From contig JANPWX010000076.1 in NCBI GenBank assembly GCA_024734555.1, positions 3,623,448 to 3,687,447 on the forward strand: DNA of 64,000 nt, read 5' to 3'. The position numbers and the translations under genes were made by a program. This document shows positions 35,693 through 46,633 of the stretch, piece after piece; position 1 is the first letter of the stretch; the number at the start of each line of letters is the position of its first letter. The notes beneath the pieces are model-generated. The model was not told the origin of the DNA, ran no database searches, and saw only the letters and a program-made list of their open reading frames with translations. Origin of the DNA: Trochalopteron elliotii (lineage: Eukaryota > Chordata > Aves > Passeriformes > Leiothrichidae).

Positions 35693-38600
35693 TACCAGTT
35701 GAGGGATAAGCTCTTGTATAGCTACTGTAACTACAGGTATTCGGCCTATGTTGCAAGAAGCTTCCAGTTAACAAATTAAAGGAGTATCCCATATGCATTT
35801 TCTGTTCTCTAGCTCACAGATTCATTCCAACATAAATTAAAAAATCATAAACAAAACTCCAAACCTTGCCAACAAAAACAAACAAACAAAATTCTATTTG
35901 TCATGAAAAGAAATTATGACCAATAAGGGCTGGCATTTGGCTTATTAAAAAGGCATTTTAAAAATAAGTTAAATAATCACACATCTGTCTACACATCCCT
36001 TAAGATAACTTTTCATACTCCTTCAATAGTTTCATTTTTAATTAATGTTTCTTAAACTTTTATTTTGAAAATTTAAGGACTAATTGATCCAGAGCTACAT
36101 TGTGAAAACTCCATTTATCTTTGCAATCTGGAAAACCTGTTTTCAGAAATACTGATGAAAAATAGATTTGAGGGATATTTGGTAAGGAAAAAAATTTAAA
36201 ATATTCTTATTTGACTGGGTAAGAGAGTTCAAATCCATTCTGGAAGGAACAGAAACTTTACAGAACTAATATGGTACTGCCAAAGCAACAGAAGTTTGTG
36301 AAAGAAAAAAAACAGACTGATGTTTTTTCCACTCTTCGCACAGCTCTGGTAGCATCCTCTGTCCTGCCTACATCTCTAAGCCAATAGGAAAAACCTTGGA
36401 CTTCAATTCTCACTTCTGGCTTATACCTACATACCGGTAATCCAGAGAACTTCCATAATCCTTCTTCACTACATGTAAAAGCCATTGTACATATTTTGTA
36501 TTATAGCAGCTTAGGGCATTAGGTGTCATGTTTAAGTGGAGGTAGGTGATGTCTTATCAACCTATCTTTAGTGGATATTATTCACATGATTTTCACCTTC
36601 TTTATCTAATTCATACTTAACTGCAGGGTGCCCCACATGTCTCTCTATGACCTTGATGGTCACTCTCACCTTCCCTCATCTCAGCTTCTCACTGCTGTTT
36701 GCTATTTAGATACACTGACTCTTGGTTTCTGCTTTGCTTTTTCTTTCATCTAACTTGTTTCACTACACATATGCTTTCCCAACTATCAGTCATTTTGCTT
36801 GCTCTTGGCATTTCTTAGTAGAGAAGATATATCTATGAAGGCCACACTTGCAAAATACATGCAATCTAAAATTCCCAGTAATTTAACAAGAATGTCATTT
36901 CAGAAATGTTGAACAGCAACACTGAAGTAAATAGCATCTATGCCTACTCAGTAGCTAAAAATCAAGTATTGGAGGCAGATTTACGAGAATAACAATGTGT
37001 ATACGGCCTTGTAAACAAAGAAATGAACAAGAACAGAAAAATATGAGATGAAGGCACAGAAAGAAACCCTATAATTGTTCTGTCATACTTGTTCTCAAAG
37101 TTATGCTACGTTTATGTTTTCTAATTTTTTTAATCATCTTTAGTTAATCTTTGATTTTTCCAGAACAATTATGCCATCAGTTACTGTTTGCAGAAGGGTA
37201 GTTTTCTGCCAGACTAATATCAATGTCATTGTTATTAAGAAACAGAAAACCCTGAATTGGTCATATGAAATACTTGGCTTTTCAGAGATAGCAAGTACAA
37301 ATTACTTTCTCAGTTAAATTATATAAAAACAAGAAATAGTTTATATTATTTTAATCAGATATACAAATATTTCATTAAATAGAAAAAAATCCTTTTAAAC
37401 TTGAATATTATTTCAGTTATAGTCAGTTCAGATTGAGAGTAATTAAGTGGAGTCATGGCGGTAAATACCTAGAGCTACTGATTAAGCAATTAAGTTCATG
37501 CTTATACTGTGAAGAACAATATTTTCTTTGTGTTTTCATCTGTTTCAAGGCATGTTATTTGCTAGCAAAGAACTATTTTTCATGTTACACGTGGATACAT
37601 GCAATGTTTACCATCTATGATTTTTTTTAACACAGATCAGTAGAGTTATATCTGTGCAAAAATATTTATACACTTAGATTTTTAAAAAAAAATTCAATTT
37701 TATTAGATTTTTTTTTACCAAGTGTTACTAACTTTGACTGGAGCTCATGATTTCCCCACAAGCTGTCAATCGTGCTTATTCATTCAAAATCAGTCTTCAA
37801 CTACTCAAGTAATTTATTTATTTATATATAATTAGCCAAAACTGTCAGTTAGACTATATAATACTTTAAATTTCAGTGCAAAATATCTGCATTTTCCAGT
37901 CACTACTACATTTTCTTTAAGATACAAAAGAGTAACTATCTCAGATCTACAGATTTTCAGATCTCTGATGAACTTATCCATACAAAGTACCATCTTCAAA
38001 AGCTGTTCCATCCTGCCTCATTTTCACATGCTTTCCTCATTTTAAATTCAACCAGGCTGAAAAATAAATGAGTGACCAAGAAGAGTCACTGTGGCTTATT
38101 GTTTTAATTGCAAAATGTCATAGTGCTGGTGTTCTGCTCTCTTATTACACACAAATGTACCAGGAGCTTTGCTTTTCACTGCAGCAATTTCCAGAAGGGA
38201 TTTAATAGTTTTTTTGACATCAGAGTATTTAGGGTTTGGGTAGACACCAGTTCTGAAGCTGAAAATCAGAGAAGCTTGCTAACTATTTGCTTGTTGATAC
38301 ATTTCTCTTAGCCAACCCTTTTGTCTTTGAAAATCAAGTAGTAGCTGAGAATTATCCTTGACTACAAAACAAAACAAAAAAATAATTTCTAACTTTAAGA
38401 CAAGTCATGAGGAAAGAATAGTCCTGAGGGAAGCTGTAAGTTACAAACAGTTTTGTTAAATAACAGCTGAAGTAATAAAACCTTGCAAAAGATGTGTCTA
38501 TATTTTATATTATGTTTGTCCTGTTAGAAGCCATGGTTTTGTATCCCCAAATATGAGCAAGTAGTAATGTTCAGTTTTCTTCTCCATGGATTCTAAGTTG

Positions 38601-39274
38601 GGCATTCCTTTAAAGTAACCACCAGAGACAGCAGAACCCCACATATACATATTTATAAGTACATATTTATACCCTGTTAAAATTTAGAGCTTCATTAGGC
38701 TTTCACACCATGGAATAACAGTAAGAAAGGGTCTAAATTTAATACTGAGGAATTTTGTGTGTGTGATTAGATTAACTTGCAGACATCTATCACTTAAAGC
38801 TTTTTCTATAATGCTTCTTTCTTGCTCTTTGGCCTTGTCCCTAATATTTTTCTTTCTGAAGTCCTTTTGATTACTCTTTAATGGGAAAGGACACTTCTAT
38901 CCATGGCAGCTTTGGCTTAGGTCATGCACAGAGGGCAAAAGGAAGAATTAGCACTCAAATTCTTCACTTTTCAATACCTCTCATTTATTAAGTTTCATAA
39001 GTAAATGACTTTTCTTGCAACTCTGAAGCATGAGCTCAGAGAAAATGGGAGAAAGTGGTATCTTTCCACCCTTTTTTTCAATAATTAAGGATTCACCTGA
39101 CATAAATAACTAATTTAAAGAAAGGTTTTTCACAGAACTATGGACCTCTTTATGCCTTACAGAGTGCCTCTTAACAGTTTGGTAGCTAAAGCTTGTAAAA
39201 GTGTGAAATTTAAAACCAGCCACCTCCTTGGTGTTTCCTATTAGTTAATTATTAGGAAACTAAGGAGCAGCTGA
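35693..39274. other. AT-rich non-coding stretch
   Basis: No transposon or exon recognised. Several A- or T-rich short runs (around 35866-35890 and 37690-37715). A minus-strand frame at 36258-36485 is discussed among rejected items. Confidence 0.5.
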
Positions 39275-40100
39275 CACACCATGAGCTATGCTGCTATGAG
39301 GTGAGACCTTGACAGGCTGGAGAAATGGGCTGATAGGAAGTTCAAGAAGTTCAGCAAAGGGGAATTGCATAGTTTTGCACCTGAGGAGGAAGAACCCCAG
39401 GCACAATATATGTTTGGGGCCAACTGTCTGGAAACACCTTTCCTGACAAAGGATCCAGCAATCCACAAGCCTGCAATGTGCTCCTGCTGCAAAAAAGACT
39501 ATCCTGGGATACACTAGAAGGGGTTTTACTGGCAGGCTGAGGGAGCTGATCCTTCCCTTCTACTCAGAAATGGTGAGGCAACACCTGGAGTGCTGTGGCC
39601 AGTTCTGGACTCCAGCAGAAGAAAGATATAGCCATACTGAATAGAGCTCAACAAAGGATCAATAGAATAATGAAGGGACTGGGGCATGTCTCTGTGACAA
39701 AGGAATGAAAAGCTGGGAGTGCTGTACCTGGAGAAAAGAAGGCTCAGTGGAAATTTTATCAATGCATACCTGAAGGAATGATGCAAAAGATGACAGAGCC
39801 AGGCTTTTCACAATAGCACTCAGTGACACAGGCAATGGACATAAAGTAAAACACAGAAAGTCCTAGATTAATCAAATGACACTTTTTTCACTGTGAGGGT
39901 GACTGAGTTGTGACTTGTTCCAGTGACAACTGGAACAAGTTGCCAAGGGAGGTTGTAATGTGTCCATCTGTGGAGATTTTCAAAATCCATTTGCCCATGA
40001 TCCTGGGCAACCAGCTTGAGGTGAGCCTGTTGCAGGAGGGTTAGACAAGATGACCTCCAGACATTCCTTCCAACCTCAACCATTCTGTGGTTCTGTGATG
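39275..40100 (+). mobile_element. CR1 retrotransposon, 0.8-kb 5'-truncated copy
   Basis: The copy contains, in order, CR1 nucleotide signatures from the end of ORF2 and the 3' UTR: 'gaccttgacaggctggagaa', 'cctgaggaggaagaacccca', 'ggtgaggcaacacctggagt', 'gctgtggccagttctggact', 'ggagaaaagaaggctcagtg', 'ctggaacaagttgccaaggg' and 'gcaggagggttagacaagat'. It ends in 'attctgtggttctgtgat' (40082-40099), the terminal octamer repeats. It is strongly diverged with no long frame, and carries an extra 12-bp inverted segment (separate entry). Confidence 0.92.
39913..39940. repeat. Perfect 12-bp inverted repeat, 4-bp loop
   Basis: The arm 'acttgttccagt' is followed by 'gaca' and then its exact reverse complement 'actggaacaagt'. 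The right arm belongs to the normal CR1 sequence ('ctggaacaagttgcc'), so the left arm looks like an inverted copy made locally, for example by template switching. Confidence 0.85.
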
Positions 40101-43100
40101 CTCTGGTTATGAGGCTCCCTGATAAATTTACTGGACCCATTATTGCTTTAGTATGGACCCAGCTCTTTTCATGCACTGTATATGGAATTTCAAATATATA
40201 CATTTACCACGGTGGATAACATGAAAGGAAGATCTGGTTTTCCAGGAGTTACCATCTTCTACTTGCTTATGATAGTTCAAGAAACTCATGCTTTTCCATC
40301 AGATCAGTGTGATACTGTGACTGACCATCCAGGTTCTCAGATGCAGCACACTGATTATGTTCTAACAAAACACATAATCAAGAACTAAATACAAACTGTT
40401 CCACTGAAGAAAATCAAATAAGGACAACACGAAAGACTTTCTTGGAAGGCAGTGACTAAGAGACCCAACAATCTCAGCATAAGTTTCTACTTTAATGTTA
40501 TAAGGACTAATGAGCTTCCTGGATACAGAAAAGCAGGAGTGAAATGTGCTCCTACTTTGGTCATTTTGTACCAAAGCAATTGAACTGATTGGAAATACCA
40601 TGCTGTATCCAATTTTTATGTATAGTCTTTAAAGGAAATATGGAATATCAGAATTATTTATAGGGTCCTTGGGCTGAAAAATAAACCTTGTATGTCTTGA
40701 ACTTCTGTTTGGTAAGGTGAAATATTTTAAGACACGACTCAATCCCTAAACAAAGGAACTCATGGCAAAAGAATATCAGTGAATAGGAGTTCTTCACACC
40801 TGATGACAAACATGTAACAAATTCCAGGGGCTGAAAACTAAAATTAGACAAACTCAACCTTGAAATAAGATGTAATTTCCTAGCTGTGAGGTAATTATAT
40901 ATTAAATAGAGTGCTTGGAACTGGTCTTACTTTCAGCTGAAATTGTCCAAGGAGACTAAATTTATTCATTTAAAAGTAAGTTTCACTGCGGTTTGGGAAT
41001 GAAAATATTTAAAGGTCAAAAGGATTTGGGTCCTTGGTTGTGATCTCACCCTCTTATATTCACCTGTGTATGTTGGTACTGATGAATCAGATATCCACTG
41101 ATTTGCATAAATATAACTTTTGTAAATAATTTTCCTGTTTAAAGGCTGTATTTGTTTGTAAGTTTGAGAAATACTTTTTCATTTTATGAAAAGTTGGTCA
41201 AATAGATCTTACTAAATGTTGTTTTCTCCATCCTCTTTAATAACAGAGACTAGTCACAAATAGAGAGCAAATATTTGGCAGAGGTATCTAAGACATGATA
41301 TTATGTAGACAATCCAGTTTCTCAGAAATCTAATCTTGCTTACATACTAAGGCTCACATCAATCAGTTAGTTTATGGTTCTGAAGCAATCTTTTAGTTGT
41401 GATTAAGAAATTTTCTGCAACAGAGAATGTGTTCATTTTGGCATCTCATACAAAAAAACCATCCAAACATAAAAAAATTTTGGGCAAATGATGCAACCTT
41501 GATCTTGCATTTGGTTAATCTACAGCATACTGCTGATAGTTTTGTTTTCTAAAAGGAATATAAAGTAAGCTGTTTGATAAATGTCAACAGGTTAGGGATC
41601 TTTGGATATAGGAGGTCAATGGGACTTAGATATATAGAAAATCAGTTTAGGTCATCTAAAAATGCTTTGTAATGAATTTTTATGAACCATGAACATGTAT
41701 CTTAAAATTTAGACTCGATATACAAATTATAATGCTTGAATGGATTAAAGATTAAAAATATAAATTGGCTGAAGAGTCAGCATTAGTACAATGATTATAT
41801 ATGTTGTGCACTGAAAAAAATAAAAACATTTTTGATAGAAAAATTATGCAAAGCAACAATGAAAAAATGTCTGACTACATTGATTAAATATTGTTTTAGT
41901 TTATTTTAGATATTAGAGAAGGACTGAAACAAGAACTGGGAAACAAAAAGGAACATAAATGACAATTGATGTAGATTTCAGCATGATTTTTTAAATTTAC
42001 TAAGAATTCCTTTTGAAATGAACTTTCATGTCTTAAAAGACTGTATAATTATGCCAGAAATATTTTACTGGGTTTGATCTAAAATTAGTGATGCCTTTAC
42101 AAATGTCTTATGTATTGACATTGACTTTTAATGGTTCATCATAGTTTTAAATGATGGCAAGCATGCACTTCACAGTGTGCTAATTTTAGTTCACAAGCTT
42201 GCTGCCACTAGGCCCTCAGGCTTACTCTTCATGGAGTTTGAAGTGTTCTGTTAGCACTGTTACAAATAATCTGAAAAACATAAAAAAAAAAAAATCAAAG
42301 CACTTGAGTGAAAATAGAGCTGTATAAAATTAGTGCTCATATATATTAACAATGAGAGATCATTTAAAATGAGGGTTTGTTTATATATATACATGGGGCT
42401 ATTGAAGCAAACTTGATATTATTACTTAGGAAACAGAGCAAAAGAAGAGGAAATGGTGCACATGAATTGGCACAGAATGGTATCACTTCACCTCATGGAG
42501 CCGTTAGGTAGAAAATCTGGAATTACTCATTACTGAAAATACAGGCACTACTTCAAGCACAAGATTTAAACACAGTTCTCTAAACTGCAATTTACATACA
42601 GTTTCTGTATTGCAAAAGTGAAGAGGACAGTGAATTATTTTATCAAGAGCTGCAAAGTCCAGTTCAGACCCTCTAGAAGGAAAAAAAAAAAACAAAAAAA
42701 AAAACCTTGAAATTAATCCCTTTGATTTAGAGTAGAAATTCAGGAAGAGAACTACCTTGAAAAAGATTGAGAGCTATCTAAAACACAGATTAATAAATAC
42801 CTTGAATTTAAAAGCACAGAGAAGTAGGAAAAATGTTAATTTTAACCTGGAAGTATTCACCAATATTACAATATCTTGAGGTGATGAAGTAGCATATCCC
42901 AAAATGAGATATTGTTATTCTGAGAAATAAAGAAGGAAGAAAAGTGGAGATCAAAGAATTTGTTGAAATTCCAGACATTGATTACTGGGTAAGTATACTG
43001 TAGTAGCAGAAGGAGAACTGGGTTTGTTTTTAATTTCTCAAAAGATACAAGAAGTTCAAAAATATTCTGAATCGTAAACACAAGTTTTATGGTGCACTTC

Positions 43101-43596
43101 CCAGGATTTACAAGTTTAGAAATCCCTCGCTTTCTTTCTCTTTCCCCACCAGAATGACATCAGTTTAGTGCATTGACAGTAATAGCTACAGAACAGTAAA
43201 ATTTACCTAATCAAAAGCAACAAGGGAGAAATATACATGGCCTAAAGGTATTAGACAGCTAAGAACTGCATAAAGTCTAGAGCTAACAACAAAGACAGCA
43301 CAGCCTATGAACAGGTGATAAAACCCAACAGTGGTGTAACAAGATCCATGGAGAGGAACAATGGCAGGAGTGCTAAGTGGAAGTAATCCCACCTCTGGTA
43401 GCAGCTATGTGGGCAGACAGCCTGACAGGGGGAATACAAGGGGTGTAACTAAGAGGTGCTCATCCGTACAGATACTTAGCCCTTCCTTCCAGGACTTTGC
43501 AAATCCCTAGTCCCACTGAATCCCTTTTCCTACTGAAACAACTCACACTTCATCTGCAACTAAGTATGAGAAGAAGTTTACAAGCTTCCCTACATT
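40101..43596. other. AT-rich non-coding stretch
   Basis: No transposon recognised. It contains a 55-codon frame at 40221-40388 whose start resembles a signal peptide (see findings), and A-runs at 42281-42294 and 42680-42704. Confidence 0.5.
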
Positions 43597-43934
43597 TGTG
43601 GGGATGTACCCAGAACTGACTGGAAAAGGAAGCCCTTTCGAACCAGCCAATCACTAAAGGTAAGGTTATTTCATAATCAAGGTATTGACTCAGCTCAAAG
43701 AGACACCACCTAACAGCTGAGTACTCAGCTGTGTGACCTTAGGATTATAAAGAAAGGTTGTACTTCTCCAAAGAGAAATAGTAATAGAGTTGCTCTCAGG
43801 AGGAAGCTGATAAAAGTGTGTTAGAGAACTAATAAAGTAATGCTGTGCAGAGACTTTCTGTGGTTGAAATCATCCTTAAAAAAATCCTTTTTTTGGAAAG
43901 CCCGGAGAGAATAAAGCTGTGTATTTTCATTGCA
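43597..43934 (+). mobile_element. LTR-like block with TATA box and poly(A) signal
   Basis: This block has a TATAAAG at 43746-43752 and an AATAAA at 43831-43836 about 80 bases downstream, followed by 'gtaatgctgtgcagagactt' and a second AATAAA at 43910-43915. The TATA to poly(A) spacing and R/U5-like sequence fit a plus-strand retroviral LTR. Edges are uncertain: 'tgtggggatgtac' is a possible left end and 'ttttcattgca' a possible right end, but no target duplication is seen. Moderately GC-rich sequence from about 43280 may be part of the same element. Confidence 0.45.
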
Positions 43935-44910
43935 ATAATTTCATGAAAGGAAAATGTAGGGTGGGTCTCAAGGGCTCTTCAATCATGACTTTTTTATATG
44001 CACTGAAATTGTCACACTTGGTGTAAGCTCATAAAATAATATATACAATTGGGAATGATGGTGTATTGTACTTGAGATGTAGGTTATTTGCCTGTATCTC
44101 AGAGGCATCAGATGGCAATTAAGGAATCCCTTGAGCATCAAAGCATCTCTGACAGCTTGGAACTTTCTCTCAAATTTTCTTTTTACACAATGAGCAGTTC
44201 GAGTGTGAATTATTACAGTTAGGGAAAAAACAAGAAGGATATACAAGAAAAGAGTGTTTGTATACACATTGGTTTTGAGCTGCACAGGGAGACCTTACCA
44301 GGAAGGCTATACTAAGACAGTTAGTAATCATGAAGATGATAGAAAATGGAACAAACAGGTGAGCATCCCCTTACAAGGCCAGGTGTTGTAACTCTGAGGT
44401 CAAATAGCTGCTGATCACAAGCTTCATATGAAGCTCTGAGAAATTAAATTGGGCAGTAGGTAGACACTGCTGCAATGAGACCTCATTTTAGCTGTTTAAA
44501 TGCTATCTTCAGAAATGAGTCTTCCCAAGACAAATATCTACTCACCCTATGGAATCAGTCTTGTCAATGGTAGAACATGTACACTCTGTCTTCCCCAATA
44601 AGTAATGTCTTTATTGACATCCCTAAGGAAAACTTCATTGGTAAATACCTTTATAGACTGGGCCCCTGGAGAGTTAGCATCATGTTCTAAATTTAAAACC
44701 CCTCTCTCTGTTTTTATGTGCATTTCAGCCAGCAATAAATTGCCTCAAGGTCTCTGAAGTCATTATTTACAAAAGAGATTTTCTGGTTAAGCAAACATTT
44801 CTCAGCATCCATGTAAAACCAATTTGCAAGAAATACTTTTGCTTTTTCCTTGAAGGAAGGTAATGACATTTAAATTGTACATATGTCTCATGGGTCTTAA
44901 CTGTTAGAAG

Positions 44911-44931
44911 TTGCTGAACCTGGTTCAGCAA
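44911..44931. repeat. 21-bp palindrome with one-base centre
   Basis: The arm 'ttgctgaacc' is followed by t and its exact reverse complement 'ggttcagcaa'. A further 'ggctgaac' follows. The core TGAACC-T-GGTTCA resembles an everted pair of nuclear-receptor half-sites, but function is speculative. Confidence 0.8.
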
Positions 44932-45128
44932 GGCTGAACAGGGCAAGGCTACCCCAGCTCCATGTCCCCCAGTCTAGTTAGAAATGAAGCTGAGTTTATG
45001 TGTATACACTGTACATATACATCTGTTCGGCTGCATAGGTCAGCACAGACAGAAAATATAACTCTTGCTCAAATGTAGACACCACCACCAGCTTCATCTG
45101 TTCCCTTCTCTCAGCATAAAAGGCCATT

Positions 45129-45175
45129 ACACACACACACATATATGCATATATATAAATATATACAATGTGCAT
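45129..45175. repeat. Compound (CA)n(TA)n microsatellite
   Basis: An AC run followed by imperfect AT/ATA units. Confidence 0.9.
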
Positions 45176-45522
45176 GCCCCCCAGTTACTGGCATGTATGT
45201 AACTAGGTCTTTCTATTACCTGGCTCAGATCTGTGGCCACACCAGGAGTGAACCCCAGATCCCATGGACTGCAGTCACTTGATTAAACCTCATGGTCCCC
45301 TCCAGTAACCAACAAGTGTACCTTCTGGTCTCTGCAGCACCCTGCACATATTTAGAGCACTTCCTACATAACTCTTCCAATACAGGAACTGAGACCATAG
45401 GTCAGGTCAAAGGTTCAGCAGCAAGTTGAATCACAAAAAAATGTAAGATTATCAAATCCAACCTCTGACCAAACAGCACATCAACTGGACTGCAGGACTG
45501 AACACCATGCCACATCATTTCT

Positions 45523-45843
45523 TCAACATTTCCAAGGATTGTTACACAGCATTTCCCTGGACAGCCTGTTCCAATGCTTAACCACTCTTTCAGGGAAGAA
45601 ATTCTTCCTGATGCCCAACCTGAACCTCCCCTGGTGCAGCTTGAGCCTATTTATTCTTGTCCTGTCATTGGTTGCATAACAACAGGGGATGGTCTCCACC
45701 TTACTGTAACTTACTTTCAGATAGTTGTAGAAAGAAATGAAGTTTGCCCTGAGCATCCTTTTCTCCAGGCTAAACAACCCCATGTCCCTCAGACATTCCT
45801 CATAGGATTTACTCTCTAGACCCTTCATCAGTTCCAATACCAA
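45523..45843 (-). pseudogene. CR1 ORF2 C-terminal remnant
   Basis: A 106-codon frame matching the C-terminal end of CR1 ORF2. It contains 'GLESKSYEECLRDMGLFSLE', then 'RANFISFYNYLK', 'NDRTRINRLKLHQGRFRLG' and 'IRKNFFPERVVKHWNRLS'. This part of ORF2 lies downstream of the RT domain and is widely conserved among avian CR1 copies. The frame survives by chance; the upstream RT core has been deleted, so the remnant cannot function. Confidence 0.88.
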
Positions 45844-45891
45844 GCCCTAGGAAATCCCACCACTGACCAACCATCAAATAGATGTGGCATT

Positions 45892-45897
45892 GTTAAC
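45892..45897. repeat. Target-site duplication GTTAAC, left copy
   Basis: Matches GTTCAC at 46412-46417 at five of six bases. The intact CR1 consensus has a single GTTCACCAC-type site here, which supports a duplicated target. Confidence 0.7.
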
Positions 45898-46411
45898 TGC
45901 TGTAGCAGCCCTCTTGTTAGAGCGCAGAACTAAGCTAAAACACAGACTTCTAGTTTATCACAGCACAAAAATGGTCCTGGTTTATTCCTCTTTACAGCTC
46001 AGCCATCCTGACTCCAACCATTCACTCACTCTGGCTGCAGCAAGCTCCTACTGTAGGTTAGGTTTCCCTTGCAGCCTCTGACTGCTGGTTATTTCCTGCT
46101 GATCTATGACTACAGGTATTAGTTTGCAGACTCTGAATGCAGGCTTTTACTCAGCTAGACTGTGACTGCAGGTTCCTACAACACACTCTAACTGCAGACC
46201 CAAACTGACCTCACAGCAGTGATTCTCTCCCCTGGATCCTTCTTCCTTGTGATCCTCCATGCTGATTCACTGCACCAGGTAACTCACTCCCTTTAATCAA
46301 TCTTATCTTCACTGGATATATCTGTGACTCATCAGGGGTGAGGCTGTACTGGGTAATTGACACAGCTATTACTTATCAGGGACAAGGTCACTTGTATTCC
46401 TTTCTCCTACA
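45898..46411 (-). mobile_element. Endogenous retrovirus LTR inserted in a CR1, minus strand
   Basis: The 514-bp block runs from 'tgctgtagcagccc' to 'tttctcctaca' (TG...CA) and interrupts a CR1 sequence that continues on both sides. The minus strand carries an AATAAA at 45986-45981 with a U5-like tail to 45898, so the LTR points left. The 6-bp target duplication with one mismatch (GTTAAC / GTTCAC) suits ERVK-type integration. A tandem array of about 28-bp units lies in its U3 part (separate entry). No primer site or internal genes follow, so it is a solo LTR. I cannot name the family. Confidence 0.82.
46045..46200. repeat. Six-unit tandem array in LTR U3, period about 26-31 bp
   Basis: A 15-bp core similar to 'ctgtgactgcaggtt' starts at 46045, 46076, 46104, 46131, 46160 and 46186, with variable spacers between. 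Arrays of this type in LTR U3 regions often act as enhancer repeats; here that is inference only. Confidence 0.75.
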
Positions 46412-46417
46412 GTTCAC
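46412..46417. repeat. Target-site duplication GTTCAC, right copy
   Basis: Pairs with GTTAAC at 45892-45897 and is continuous with the CR1 sequence 'gttcaccaccactctgtggg'. Confidence 0.7.
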
Positions 46418-46432
46418 CACCACTCTGTGGGC

Positions 46433-46633
46433 TCAGCCACCCAGCCAGTTCTTAACCCAGTGAAGTGTGCACCTGTCTAAGCCATGGGCTGCCAGCTTTT
46501 CCAGAAGATTGCTGTGGGAGTCGGTATCAAAGGATTTGCTCAAGTCCAGGCAGACTACATTCACAGCCTTTCCCTCATCCACACAGCAGTGTGGTGCATT
46601 TCCAGCTATATCTGGCAAGTTAAAATCTTCCAC
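46433..46633 (-). pseudogene. Endonuclease-RT junction frame of a deleted CR1 ORF2
   Basis: One open frame holds the endonuclease motif 'DFNLPDI' and then, about 10 residues later, the RT block 'DEGKAVNVVCLDLSKSFDT' and 'NLLEKLAAHGLDRCTLHWVK'. In an intact CR1 ORF2 these blocks are separated by roughly two hundred or more residues (end of the endonuclease, linker and first RT blocks). The frame therefore records an internal deletion that happened to stay in frame. It ends at a stop in the KNWLDG region and is not functional. Confidence 0.85.

Larger units (their letters stand above)
43935..45429. other. Mixed stretch with an unclassified GC-richer block
   Basis: AT-rich to about 44880. The part at 44900-45420 is richer in GC and reads like an old interspersed repeat (for example around 45220-45360), but I cannot name the family. 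It contains a short palindrome and a CA/TA microsatellite. Confidence 0.4.
45430..45897 (-). mobile_element. CR1 retrotransposon, 3' part, antisense; left half of an interrupted copy
   Basis: The plus strand shows a reverse-complemented CR1 3' UTR and ORF2 end ('cctgttccaatgcttaacca', 'agggaagaaattcttcctga', 'cttgtcctgtcattggttgc'). From about 45842 to 45897 it jumps to the RT GVPQG region ('aagccctaggaaatcccacc'). The normal sequence between these, including the FADD box, is missing, so an internal deletion lies near 45841. The element is interrupted at 45897 by an LTR and resumes at 46412. Confidence 0.9.

Noticed and set aside
36258..36485. Minus-strand frame with a sushi-domain-like 'CSEEGLWKFSGLPVC'
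   Set aside because: Only the cysteine/tryptophan spacing of a module end is suggested. There is no complete module, no convincing acceptor upstream, and a donor-like GTATGT falls within the motif.
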